A DNA stretch of 64,000 bases from Entonaema liquescens. Lineage: Eukaryota > Ascomycota > Sordariomycetes > Xylariales > Xylariaceae. The notes below the pieces were generated by a model that saw only the letters and a list, made by a program, of their open reading frames with translations, searched no databases and had not been told where the DNA came from. The first letter of the stretch is position 1, and every line of letters begins with the position of its first letter. Location of the stretch: positions 2,666,001-2,730,000 of the forward strand of contig CADCSX010000007.1 in the NCBI GenBank assembly GCA_902805475.1. The letters are read 5' to 3'. A program made the translations under genes and the position numbers. This document shows positions 36,401-47,996 of the stretch, one piece after another.

Positions 36401-39400
36401 TAATATAAAAAATATTTTTAATATTTATTTCAATTTTTATTTATTAAACGTGGTCCGGGAATATAATTCGTATTAATTAATATAAATATTATTAAGTGAA
36501 AATAAATATTAATAAAAATATAATAAATTTAAATATTAATATGGTAAATTTTGGAATTAATAATATATAATAAATATAAATCCTTAATTATAATAATAAA
36601 TTATTATAATATGTATATTATATTTTTTATAAAAAAAAATATTAATTAAATTATAAATTTTTTATTTATTAATAATTTCGAAAATGTTATTTTTAAATTT
36701 TATTTATTTTTTTAATAAATTAATAAAAAATATCTTATGTTAATTTATATTTTTAATTTTTAATTTTAATATATAGTGACGTTATTCGAAAACGAAGAAA
36801 ATATAAAAAAGTTAAAAAAGGATTTTATTTATTAATTACTTTTATTTTTATATTGTTTTTTATTTTATTTTATTAATTGTAAAAATGATTTATTGTTAAA
36901 TATAAAAGAGTTATAAATATTAAATAAAAAAAGCAAATTTGTTATTATGTTCGTAAAAGTTTATTTTAAAAATTATAATAATTTAATAATGAAATTTAAT
37001 ATTAAAAATTTAACATGATAGAAAAAAATTTTATTTATTAATAAGTAAAAAAAGATTATATATAAATTTTATATATATAAACGGAATTTTATTAACGGAT
37101 TTATAATTATGAAAAATAAATATATTTTTTAATTAATGATTTTATTTATATTAATGGTAAAGTTTTAAACGATGTTATTTTAATACGTTTAAATAATTTA
37201 TTTGTTTATAAAAAAATAAATATTTCTTAATTATTTTTTATTATAAATTTAGTTTTAAAATGTATACGGCGTTTTAATATAAATTATTTAATATAATATT
37301 TTTTTTATAAATTAATTAAAAAGCGAAAAATTATTAAGTTAAATTACGTAAAAATGGAAAAAATATAATTAATATTAAAGTTAAATAATTTTTTTTTATT
37401 TATAAATCATAATATATTTTTTATTTAATTATAAATAATATAATTTTATTATATGTAATAAATTTTATTATATGTAATAAATTTTATAATTTAATTTATT
37501 TAATTTTTTTTAAAATATATTAAAAAGTTTAAAAAAAATTATTATATTATTATTTATATTTTATGAAATTTTTTTTTATAAAATATAACGGAGGAAAATA
37601 ATATTAATAATAGTAATTTATATTTAAAATATAAGTAATTTATAATTATTTAATATAATTATAATATATATATTAATAAAAATAATAAAAGTTATTATTA
37701 TTATAATAATAATAATTATAATTTTATTAATTTTAACTTATTAATTTAATAAACATTTAATTTATTTATTAATTATTATTTAATTTTAAATTTATTGTAT
37801 TTTTTATAATATATATATATGTTAATTTTAATTTATTAATTTAAAAATATAAAATAATTTTTATTATTTAATAAAAAACATTAATATAAGATATAATTAT
37901 ATTTATATATAATATTATTAAATTTTATTAATTACATTTTAAATTATATTTAAAATGGTAATTTATTATTTAAATATTAATATATACTTTTTTTTAAGTA
38001 ATTTATTATTTAATATATAATATTAATATTTTAAATTACTTTTTTTATTAAAATCCTTTTATCGTTTTTTTTATAAATTAAAAAATAAAAATATTTTTAA
38101 TTAAAAATTTTAAATAATGTTATATTGTAATTTTTCTTTAATTACAAAGCTTTTAAATTCTTTATAATTTTAAATTATGTTTAATATTAATAATTTAATT
38201 AAATTACTTAATTTATCTTAATATATTTATTTATTAAAATAGTAATTAATTAATATACTTTAATATATTTATTAAAATAATGATAACTTAATCCATTACA
38301 TATTAATAATTATTATTTTAATAAATATATAATAATAAATTAAATAATTATTATTTTAATAAATATATTAATTAATTCTAAATTTTCTCTTATAAAAAAA
38401 AATTAAATATATTATTTAACTTAAATAAAACTTTTATTAATCATTATATTTCTTTATTTATGGTTATAATATTTTATTATTTAAAATATTAAAAATTTAT
38501 TTATATTTTATTTTATTAATATAATATATTTATTTTACATTTTATTAATATTATTTTATATTTAATTTAAATACTTATATTAAGATATTTTCTAAATATA
38601 TTAACATTACATTATATTTTATATTTATTTATTAAATTTTTATAAAATTTATTTATTAATTTTATATTTATTTATTTATCCATTATTTTATTTATTTATT
38701 TAATTATTAAAATATTTATAATTATATATTATATATATTAATTTTAATTATATGTTTGTTTATTAATCTTTTTTAATACTTTAAATTAAGTAAAAATATG
38801 GTGATATGGATATTAAAAAATAAAAACTAAAGTTATTAAAATTAATAAAAATTCGCAATTATATATTTTAATTTTATTAAAATAATATAAAATTAAATAT
38901 TATTTATTATACCATAATATTAAATTATTTATATTAATTATAAAATTTTATTATTTTAATATTTTTTAAAATATTTATAAATATATTATTATATATTTTA
39001 TATTAAAATAATTATAAATTTATTACTTTTTAAAACTTTACTTATTTTATATTTATTTTATAATATTAAAAAATACGTTTTAAAACTTTTATAATGATTT
39101 AAAATTCCGTTTATAATAATATAATTTATATTTTTACAATTTTATAATCTTTATATAAATAATTAATATAAAATTAAATTAAATAAATTTATAAATTTTA
39201 AGTTATTATTTTATTAAAAAAACTTAATTACAAATTTATTATGGTAAAATAAAATATAATATAATATAATAATATTAAATTAATAAATATATAAAAAAAG
39301 CTTTTAATTTTAATTAATATATAAATTTTTATTAATTATTAATAATTAATAAAATAAAAAGTTAAATAATTATAATAAAATTTATATATAATTATTTTAA

Positions 39401-40178
39401 ATTAATTTAAATAAAATAAAATTAATAATTTATTATATTATTATATTTTTTTTATTATAAAAATATTTAATAATATATAATATAATATTATAATAAATAA
39501 TAATTTAATTTAATATATTTTTCAATTTTAAAAAAATTTTTTAAATATTAAAAAATATTTTTAAAATAAAAATCATTATATAATTAATATAATTTTTACT
39601 TTATAAATATATTATAATTAAAAAAGTAAATTAAAAATTAAAAATAATTTTATATTAATTTTATTTTATAATTAAAATAAATTTTATAAATGTAAAATAT
39701 TATTAAAATATTAAAATTATATTATAATTTAAAAAAATTTATAAATAAAATGAGTATTAAATTAAATATTAAATTATTAATAATATAATATTATTATATA
39801 AATAATTTTAATTTAAAATATAAATTTAAATTTAAAAATTAATGTTATAAAAAAATAAATTATAATATATAAAACTTAATTAATATATTAATATAATATT
39901 ATATAAATTAAATTATATTTATTTGTAATTATAATAATTATATAATATTATTTTAAATTAAAATCATTTTTAAATAAAAATTTTATAAATTTGTAATTAT
40001 TATAATTATAATATAATTTTAAAAACAAAATATTTAATTATAATAAAAAACGGTTATAAGTTTAAATAATGTTTTAAATTTACAAATGTTTCATTATTAT
40101 ACTTATTTGAAAACATTTTAAGGATGTGATATAATAATTGTAATCATTTTTAAATACTTCTTTGGCGCGGTAAGGTAG
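27412..40178. repeat. 12.8-kb AT-only block, RIP-type degraded repeats
   Basis: From about 27430 to 40160 the sequence is almost entirely A and T with scattered single C or G. There is no open frame of useful length and no gene. Both edges are sharp, GC-balanced sequence resuming within about 30 bp. This is what heavy repeat-induced point mutation leaves of transposon DNA in Pezizomycotina. An AT-rich centromere core is an alternative. The two edges share an imperfect inverted repeat: CTACCTTAACGCGC at 27412 and, on the minus strand, CTACCTTACCGCGC from 40178. I cannot name the original element. Confidence 0.85.
31341..31456. repeat. 34-bp tandem repeat inside the AT block
   Basis: The phrase TTAATTAAATAATTTTAA recurs at 31341, 31375 and 31409, with a decayed copy (TTGATAAAATAA) at 31443, so the period is exactly 34 bp. 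Copies differ mainly by C/T and G/A changes, for example TTTTAACTAT versus TTTTAATTGT versus TTTTAACCGT. This fits mutation of an older direct-repeat array. Confidence 0.75.
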
Positions 40179-41466
40179 TTATCGATGTTCCAAAAACCAA
40201 ACAGAACAACTCATTAATCATCAAGATAGAGTTTCGATTTACCTGGGTATAAATTCTAAAAAAACGTGTTATTACCTAGGGTATAATATATTAACCAAGT
40301 CCAAAGTATGCGCCGCGTTTGGCTACTGCTGAATAGATAAATTAATACGAGTTTACCTCCAATGTCACCGAAAAATATTATTACCGAAAAGTATTATTAG
40401 CAACTTGGGAGCAAATGTAACAATGCGCTCGCAGATATATACCCCGTAGGTATACACTTTATCCAAAGGGATTCAATTAAGCACACTTAAGCAAATATAT
40501 TGAAAGTGGACATGAAAATGAAAGCGTTGATATTTATTAGGTGACGCTCAAAAGAAACTACTATAGGTAGAGGAAAAGTCTCTTAAGAGGTATCCGTATC
40601 TATATCATTCCATTAGTAGTATCTAGTTCGCCGAACAAACAACCACTGCTTATTAACCCGTTTTACGGTGAGATATCGTATCACAACGATCTAGACTAGG
40701 GTGGCAGAGCCAAGCCGACATCGTTAGCCCATTAGAGTGGGCTCATTCACTTCGGGTGTCTCCAGGTTGCTAGTTCGTCAAAGCATTCGTCCCAAAATGC
40801 ATCTTACGTTGATGAAACTAGAGCGGCACGGGTACGGCTTGCTTGCCGCTTGGTAAAATTAAAAGGCTATAGGACTTGAACCATGACGAAAACGCCGCCC
40901 GTTTGTGATATGTCATGTAAGATGTCGAACAAGATTGGAAATTCGTGTAAACAACAACTACCTACTTGTAATATTACATCAAAGTCCATATCACGAAGTT
41001 CTACGTCCCTGGTAGGTAGCTACCTATACATTAGGTATCGGTGACCGAGCGTCAATTATTAAGAGCCGGACGTGACGGGAGGGGAAAAAATCGTATGGAT
41101 CTTGTACATGTATACATGCTGCAAAATCACCTTATTTGTGATTCAGTTATCTACATTATGGCCTTGCTAAGGATAGAGAATGCAGACATACCCAAGGTAT
41201 CTAATGTACATGTAAGACTTGTAAGCCTACCACCGCCAAGGTCAGCCTGAAATTCCCCTAGTCACCGACCCATATTGCAGGTCCTCGAACCCTAGTAAAA
41301 AGGCCTATGGATAGGAGGCTCAAAGAAGGCCGTAACTCATACCTTGCTCGCTACGTATTGGTGCCCTTCACATTGTTGAAACCCCGAGTCATTCGGCATC
41401 TATGTATGGTGAGCCCACCACCTACCGTAGGGAGTCTATATTGCAATACATCATCTCTCGTCCAAC
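40179..41466. other. Intergenic, no gene seen
   Basis: Normal-composition DNA between the AT block and the mitochondrial transcription factor gene. Open frames at 41041-41250 and 41307-41633 show no family features; the second overlaps the end of the gene on the other strand. Confidence 0.6.
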
Positions 41467-43284
41467 TCAGTCGGAAACGAAAATGCCTTCCTCGTCGGCT
41501 AAATCGTCGTGAGTGCGCGACACGAGTTCGTGGAAGTCGGGGCGGAAAGGCCACTCCATCCAGAGCTCTAAAAGCTGTTCCCACTGCGCCACATTCAGCA
41601 ACCTCGGTGTCAGCTGTGCGGATTTTGCCTTGATGGCAACTCCACCGTGGTCCAAATCTCTGGCGCTCGTCCAGCGAGGCATGATGTAATCGGCGGCCCC
41701 TGGCATAAGAGCATCTAAAGCTTGATTGATGGGAACGGTGCTATGGCTCATTAATGTGCGTGTAAGCAGTTCCATTATATCACCCGCCCTATTCGTATTT
41801 GGGCCTATCTGACGGAGTAGAGGGTGGACGCTTTTCGGCTGAATGTCCAGTAGACTACATTCGACATTGGGGAAGAACTCCTCGGGCTCTATAATCAGCG
41901 GTTCGTATGCTCTGCGATCCCAATGGAGTAGAGGTGGGTCTTGCCGGTAATAGTGGAGGTTGTCTTTATAAGTGATGAATTCTTTGATAAACCCCTTCGG
42001 GTTGTCATCCACGTCGGCCTGCCATTTCCTTTCGAGAGCTTCGATTTCCCCAGGCGCCGCCTGGCCTGACTTATAGAGGTCGTGAATAGCATCGTAGCCT
42101 TGTATCAGCTTGAGCATGGTGTCGTGCTTCCTTACCTCCCAGTTGGCCCTCCACCGATAATTCTGCATGGTTTTGTACTCGTCCATGTGTCTGCTGAAAA
42201 CCTTTTTAATATGTGTTCTCTCGAGCTTGTCCAATTCTTCAAGGAATGGTCTCTTGAATGAAGGGGGTTTGTTTCCCGGTATGAGACTTTTCCCCGATCT
42301 CGCGTGCTTTCGGCCTTCCTTCAGACCTTCGGAAATCCTCCCGTTGGGGATGGTTATATTGGCCTCTCGCATTCTCCTCCAAGTGGCAAGGTTGCTAGCC
42401 TCATCAATAATGTTATCGCGAACGAACCAAGCATTGTCAGGCCCTTCGCGGCCGCATACCTCGCGCACCCATTCGCAACAAAGATCACTCTCTAAAGCCA
42501 GCTTCCTCCGCTTCTGCATAACCTTGGGGACCAACGGGTACTTGTCATCATGTCGAGTCCATACTAGCATACGGACGAGCCCATAGCGTTGAAACAAGCC
42601 GCTGATCCTGATGGCATCAATAAACTGGTAGAGAACTAAATGCGCTATGGAAGCGAATGAACGAAAGTGCTTTTGAGGGTGGAAAGCAATGTTGGCGGTG
42701 ACTAGTAGAGTGTCATTTCGCTTACCCAAGTCGGCCGCGTCGGGCATTGTCTGATGAGGTAGGTATTCGGGGGCTAGGATAGAGTTGAGCTCCCGCCAGA
42801 CGAGCCCGGACGCGGGAACAAGCCTAGTGCCGGGTTGGTCGAGGAGAGGTTTGAGAAAGGGCTTGTACAGCTCCTCGTCGGGTTCCATCAAGATGTGGGA
42901 GCGCGGTTGGAGAAATTCGTTTAACTTCTGGCTCCAAACCCCGGCGCCAGGATATATATCGACGATGTCGCATCCTCTATGTCGCTTAAGAGATTTTCCA
43001 ATATACGATATGATGTCGTCGCATAGCTCCTCGCTGGTAACGTTGATTCTGGTTCTGTCGCCCTTTTTCTTGGAGTTCTTGCTAGATGTCCGCGAACCTT
43101 TGGGATGCGATGCCCATACCCCCGTATCAGACAGACCCTTAGCTATAGGGTCTGCTGTTACCAGTTCTGACTCATCGATGTTTCTCGAGGCAAAAGTGCG
43201 TCTCGCTATCGTAGCGGCGTTTGGCTGACAGAGTATAGAGCGGGGATTGAAGATATGCCGCGCATTGCCGCAGATACTAAACAT
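41467..43284 (-). CDS. mtf1: Mitochondrial transcription factor 1-like (rRNA dimethylase fold)
   Basis: Predicted mitochondrial RNA-polymerase specificity factor of the Mtf1/TFBM type, which shares the KsgA/Dim1 methyltransferase fold. Single exon from ATG 43284, 605 residues. The N-terminus is Arg/Ser/Ala-rich without acidic residues for 35 residues, as in a matrix presequence. The SAM-fold motif I is VDIYPGAGVWS at residues 108-118, followed by an acidic motif LMEPD at 132-136 and TLLVTANIAFHP in the motif IV position. The canonical N-L/I-P-Y of active dimethylases is absent, which fits a transcription factor rather than an enzyme. The long C-terminal extension is typical of filamentous fungi. 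No lesion is seen. Confidence 0.85.
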   Translation of the reverse strand: MFSICGNARHIFNPRSILCQPNAATIARRTFASRNIDESELVTADPIAKGLSDTGVWASHPKGSRTSSKNSKKKGDRTRINVTSEELCDDIISYIGKSLKRHRGCDIVDIYPGAGVWSQKLNEFLQPRSHILMEPDEELYKPFLKPLLDQPGTRLVPASGLVWRELNSILAPEYLPHQTMPDAADLGKRNDTLLVTANIAFHPQKHFRSFASIAHLVLYQFIDAIRISGLFQRYGLVRMLVWTRHDDKYPLVPKVMQKRRKLALESDLCCEWVREVCGREGPDNAWFVRDNIIDEASNLATWRRMREANITIPNGRISEGLKEGRKHARSGKSLIPGNKPPSFKRPFLEELDKLERTHIKKVFSRHMDEYKTMQNYRWRANWEVRKHDTMLKLIQGYDAIHDLYKSGQAAPGEIEALERKWQADVDDNPKGFIKEFITYKDNLHYYRQDPPLLHWDRRAYEPLIIEPEEFFPNVECSLLDIQPKSVHPLLRQIGPNTNRAGDIMELLTRTLMSHSTVPINQALDALMPGAADYIMPRWTSARDLDHGGVAIKAKSAQLTPRLLNVAQWEQLLELWMEWPFRPDFHELVSRTHDDLADEEGIFVSD

Positions 43285-44326
43285 GTGAGATGATTGGAGG
43301 ATTAACCGGGCAAAGAGCTCTGGGAACGAGTGGAATAAAGAGTGAAATAGAGAACTTTATAAACCGTAGGTAGATGCAAATGGTGTTCTGTGCATGTTAA
43401 GCTTAAGTCATCTTTTTTCTCGTCTCCCGAGATTTGATTGGGTATTAAGGTTGATCCTTGCTCCGTGCCCTGACTGCCGGGATATGAGGTAATGCCTGTC
43501 CATTTGGCATCTGGTTGATGCCCCTCATATAAAATCGATAAGCGGATAAGCGGATAAGCGGATAAGCAAAATGCTCCCAGAGCCCTCAGCCCCACTAGTG
43601 GAGAATGTGGTGTAAGTCCTAAGAGCAACTGAAAGCTATAATTTTAAGATGATTCTACAGACAATTAATTATTCGAAATTTGTGAATAAGTATCTCATAT
43701 ATTATAGAATATTGCAATTAAGTTGGTCCCTTTTTTCCGCTACTGTGTTATGCTTAGAATAAAGGACGAAATCGAGGTGTTTCGGTCAGGTGTTTCGGTT
43801 AGGTTTCTAGGTATGGCACATCTATTTTGGCTAGGGCCTTTGAGTTGTTCATATGCCCTATGAGTTTATAATTACGTAGGGTGTAAAGTTTACATATACT
43901 TTCAGAGGTTTCGCTGTTATCAACTACCAACTAGTCCTGAGCATTCTTGACTTCGCATTGTCTTGTTTGATATATCTTACTTCAATGATATAACTTTTCT
44001 TTTAAAATTTTTTCTTATGATTATATTATTTGGCTCCCTATTTCGGGATGCGTCTCTACGGAGATTACAGTCTAACGAAAACAAGGAGTTTTTCTACAGG
44101 TCGTGAGCCTTTATACTTGATTTATCCCCCCAGCCTGTTAAAGGGTAATATTTAGGTTGTTTCCTTAGATTGGGAATAAGATTGGTATTTACGCGTACTC
44201 TCAATATAGGACACTATGTGAAGCGTACGATGCCCGAACGCGGCAGGTAGAGGTTATCGTCCAAATGTGCACGCCAACTCTAGTTACCCGGAATACTTTC
44301 CAGCCCTGTTAAGTGGTCAGCTATGT
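43285..44326. other. Intergenic, promoter of the Mtf1-like gene
   Basis: Holds a GATAAG array at 43537-43567. The rest, up to the DUF1996 gene end, is AT-leaning with no supportable gene. The DUF1996 frame may end at 44280 instead, through an extra 38-bp intron. Confidence 0.6.
43537..43567 (+). promoter_or_regulatory. Four tandem GATAAG sites
   Basis: GATAAGCG is repeated exactly every 8 bp, with GATAAG at 43537, 43545, 43553 and 43561. GATAAG matches the HGATAR consensus of fungal GATA factors such as AreA/NIT2. The array lies about 250 bp upstream of the Mtf1-like start codon. It could be functional or a simple microsatellite. Confidence 0.6.
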
Positions 44327-45544
44327 TCAGGTTATTAATCTTGATAGGTATGACCTACATCCATCAACGTCCTCCTTCGCAGTTTGGGCTTTGGTGCACC
44401 TCATGGCCTCTTCTGACGTCTGAACCCTCAGCTCTTTGCAGACAGCGTTGTTGCATCGAGCATCAAGAGCACGCTGGAGTGTATCACCTTTCCAGCCGAA
44501 GATGTAATCACCGTGTTGTGAATACCCAGTTCTGTGCACGTCGACTTAGTATGAAATAGGATAGTGATGGTATTTCAAGGACTTACTCATCGTTCGTGCT
44601 CCAGAAGAACGGCTGGGAACCATCCTCGGGCCAAAGTTCTGGATCATTGAAAGGCCTCGTCTAGGAATATAAATCAGCGAGTAAATCTTTTGTGGGGTCT
44701 ATGGCTCGAAATATCGAGACAGAAGAGATGATACTTACATCCCACATCACTTCGTACATAAGCTGAGGCAGCTTCACAGGGTGACTCTCTGGGCAGTTGC
44801 CCACCGATTCGAATGAACCTTGGCTAGGATAGGCAACGTGGCTCTTATGATCTGGGCTATCCAAGTTCTTCCCATCTATATATCTTATTAGCATGGCCAT
44901 ATTTAGAATTAGTGGGATTTCACCGTACCCCAGCACGTTGGAAAAGTTATAGTAGTTCTTATCCCGCCTTTGCAAGGCTTAGGAGGCAAGCTCTGCGTAT
45001 CCGATCCGGTGCACGGTGCCCCTCCCGAGTCTCCAGCGACTCCAGCGCCATCCTCGGACGTGTAGCAGCGGTGACATAGCTGACGCTGCATACCGTCGGC
45101 CTTACGGAGCCCGGCATCTCCCACAAGCATACGGAATCCTGGCTGGAAAGCCGTCACCTTGGTCTTTCCATCGTAAGGCGGTATATAATATACTGTGATT
45201 CCGCCGACGCCTCGGAGGCCTACGTTCGAAAATTGCTCAACGCGCTTGTACGTACCGTTGCGAGCCTTGAAGTATAGAACCGCCGTCCAGTAGTTGGAAA
45301 AGTCCTCGGAGAATGTACAACTAGTACAGGTGGAATCTCTGACGAGATCGTGTACTGCCGGGTCCATGCTCGTGTTGAAAGAATTTCCGCCTACAATCTG
45401 ATGGACGTGCGGCGACGGCAACGTACCGGGGTTGACGAGAGGGTCTAGACGCTCGATGACAAGCTGAGAGCAGCCAAAGCGTATCATCTGTTGGGCGGCA
45501 GCCTCCCCTGCGAGAAGTACCGGGGCTAAAGCCTTCCACTTCAT
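44327..45544 (-). CDS. Secreted DUF1996 protein
   Basis: Extracellular protein of the fungal DUF1996 family, function unknown; some relatives are fused to WSC domains, but none is seen here. Exons 44929-45544, 44739-44875, 44587-44660 and 44531 down to 44327 join in phase (introns of 53, 78 and 55 bp), giving 343 residues. A signal peptide is clear (MKWKALAPVLLAGEAAAQQ), followed by the family start RFGCSQLVIERLDPLVNPG and HVHQIVGGNSFN. Later family blocks are TFPTCWDGKNLDSPDHKSHV and HGDYIFGWKGDTLQRALD. The many Cys suggest disulfides. The last codons may instead be spliced by a 38-bp intron (GTAGGT to ATAG) to a tail ending GLESIPGN at 44280, which looks more like the family C-terminus. Confidence 0.93.
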
Positions 45545-46244
45545 CTTGAGCGACGCTGTCTAACTAGTCTTACGAAAATGGGTTGCGGCGACTAGAAGGT
45601 CTCAGACGGAGCAAAGTTAGACTATCGCTCGCGCGTACCGTCTGGGTCCCAGGTAATTCCTATATACGGAAGACTTTCTCTTTGCAGAAAAGTACCGAAA
45701 TACCGATCCTTTAACTGGGCTCTCTATCCAGGGTAGATCGTGGTATATTTAGTTCAAGAACATTGCCAATCCTCGTGGATTTATCCGGGGTATTTCATAT
45801 GGTAAGCCCTTATCACCCACGGCTCTTGGCTGGAATCTGCTCCAGATGGATAGCACATCAAGACTTATTGACTTAACAATGAAACTAAGCTCCTACATAC
45901 AACCTATTCGGGCTTGCGTACGTGTTAGCTTTGGGTTCTTTACCCAATACCATTATCTGTCCTAGATAAGTAGTTGTGGGTGATTGGTGACTTTCCCCTG
46001 CTGCGGCAAAATGGGATTAATATTTCAAATACTCTTCCAGATTGCAATGTAACGGCCTAGACCTCCCGGCATTTAATCAAGCCGGTATAACGAGAAGCCA
46101 GATAAAATCAACCCGTCCCGGACTATAGACACCCCTTTATTACATGACGATCATGCCGGCAGAGAAAGTTTGACTGCGATTAGCATCCATTAGTACGCTC
46201 GAGAGAAATAAAGATTTCTTTTTTTCTATAAAGAAAAATCCAAG
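45545..46244. other. Divergent intergenic region
   Basis: Separates the divergent DUF1996 gene and the following secreted-protein gene. No gene is seen. Confidence 0.65.
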
Positions 46245-47313
46245 ATGCGACACGATATGTCCCCCTTCATGATGGCGCTGCCGCTTACACACGGGGTATT
46301 TGCTTCTAGAGCATGCGGTAGCGGCACGAACGCGTCCTTGGAATACCAGTGGCACGTTGGAGCCGCGAGGTATGACGGTGCGGAACCTGGAAAGGAGTCC
46401 GCGACGATAGCAGTGAGCATAGCACCAGGCAACCGTACCATGGGAACATTTTTCGAATGCGTTGCAGAGTGGCCTGAATCGTGGGAGGGCTGGTACGAAG
46501 ATGGCAATATAATTTGGAGCGACTGTATCTGGGCCGGTAACGGGCAAACTTATGATACCGCTGTCTCCTTTGCTTTAGACTGGAAGAATAATCGTACAAT
46601 GTACATATCTCATACGTTCGCCTGCTCAGATAACCAGGGGTAAGCATCGTCTTTTCTCAGAGACAACCAAGAAAGTCGGAGAAACATATAAAGCTAATAT
46701 CACTACGTTAGATCCGATGCCTTGGCCATAGGATCTTTCCAACTAGACATGGATTGCACGACGAGCGATGAAGACGGCACCAGCTGTATGCTAAAGGGCG
46801 AAGGTTTGGATGTTACTACTACCGGACGCCCAGCTCGTTTAGCAGCGGACGCTTGCGCGGACAATGAACATAGGTACCAGTCGTGGCAGCTCGAGAACTG
46901 GCTACGTCGGTATGAATTGGTTCCTGGCTCGCCGTCTACGAGCGCGCCTTCATCCGACACTGGCCCGTCCTTTATCCTGAGAAATATGGCCAATACGGAT
47001 GTTTTTAACTGTACAACATCAGAAAGCCAGAACAATACTTCAGCTGGGTCTTGCACGTTGGATACGGACGAGAGTCCAACAACTGCAACATTCAGCTTTG
47101 ACAGGCAATTGGACGTGTTGACGATCAAACAACATTGGAACTGTAGCGACTCGTAAGTGGTATTATTTTACTCTGGAGGACTATTTCTAACTACGTGATA
47201 GGTCTTCGTTTGAGGCTACTGGTGTTGGCTATGTCCAAGCGACGTGTAGTCGCGAAGGGAACTTTCTAACTTGTACTTCAACTCCGCTCTGGATTGGTAC
47301 AGAACCTTTGTGA
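46245..47313 (+). CDS. Unrecognised secreted or vacuolar Cys-containing glycoprotein
   Basis: I do not recognise a named family. Three exons, 46245-46639, 46712-47152 and 47202-47313, join in phase (introns 72 and 49 bp) into 315 residues. The N-terminus (second Met at codon 5, MSPFMMALPLTHGVFASRAC) is a plausible but weak signal peptide. The protein has many N-x-S/T sites (for example NRTM, NCTT, NNTS, NCSD) and scattered Cys (ECVAEW, DCIWAG, ACSDN, DCTTSD), typical of an extracellular fold held by disulfides. Repeated YQSWQLENW-like aromatic patches and the paired strand-like segments suggest a beta-rich protein. It is divergent from the DUF1996 gene. An effector-like or wall-associated role is only speculation. 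Confidence 0.82.
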
Positions 47314-47996
47314 ATCTGGTATTGAAAAGGCCCTCGGAGGCTGAATAAGTTGCGCGATAGTTTCCCATTTCAATGAAATACATCTCATAGCGCCTGTCAC
47401 TTTGTTCCCATTATTCCTTCGCCTGTATACCCAACGAAAAAATATCTATACTTAACCAACAACTTACGTGTAATGGCTATTCTTAACTTGAGAGGTTGGG
47501 GAAATTGGACCGGAGAGTTCGGATAAATACCTTACTTCCAATGTAACATCACCTTTGCCTTTACTACAACGCATCTCGACGATCGTTTAGCTGCGAATGG
47601 TCGCCGGTGCTCTTGATGACGTAGTTTACTATTTTCAGATTCCAAGCCGGCAAATAAGAATAACGTAGCACCCACCCCGCGCACTATACTCGCAGTACCC
47701 AAGGTTAGAATAAGAATAAAAGTTAGCTAAGCTCATTGTGGCTAGATCAAACACTGGATTTAGTCAAGCATCACTTCTAGGCCGTAATGAGAATCTTGAT
47801 ATTAATAAAACATCTCTATCGTGACGAATCGAATAGTAGCCAAAAAAAAAAATGGCCGTCTCATCATTTCGCAACGCCTAACGCTTGATACGATCTTTTT
47901 CTGTCCACATAGCTACTTTACAAGGTTATGCACCCATCCGCATCCCAACAGGGATTTATAGAAAATCATTGTCCAGAGCAGATATTAGCTACTCAG
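47314..47996. other. Convergent intergenic spacer
   Basis: Between the tail-to-tail secreted-protein and FAD-oxidase genes. No gene is seen; a short poly-A run lies at about 47842. Confidence 0.65.

Noticed and set aside
27412..40178. Possible mitochondrial DNA insertion as the source of the AT block
   Set aside because: No mitochondrial gene, tRNA or rRNA remnants are recognisable, and fungal mitochondrial DNA is not this AT-rich throughout.
41307..41633. 108-codon plus-strand frame and a minus-strand companion
   Set aside because: Overlaps the C-terminal coding part of the Mtf1-like gene and has no features.
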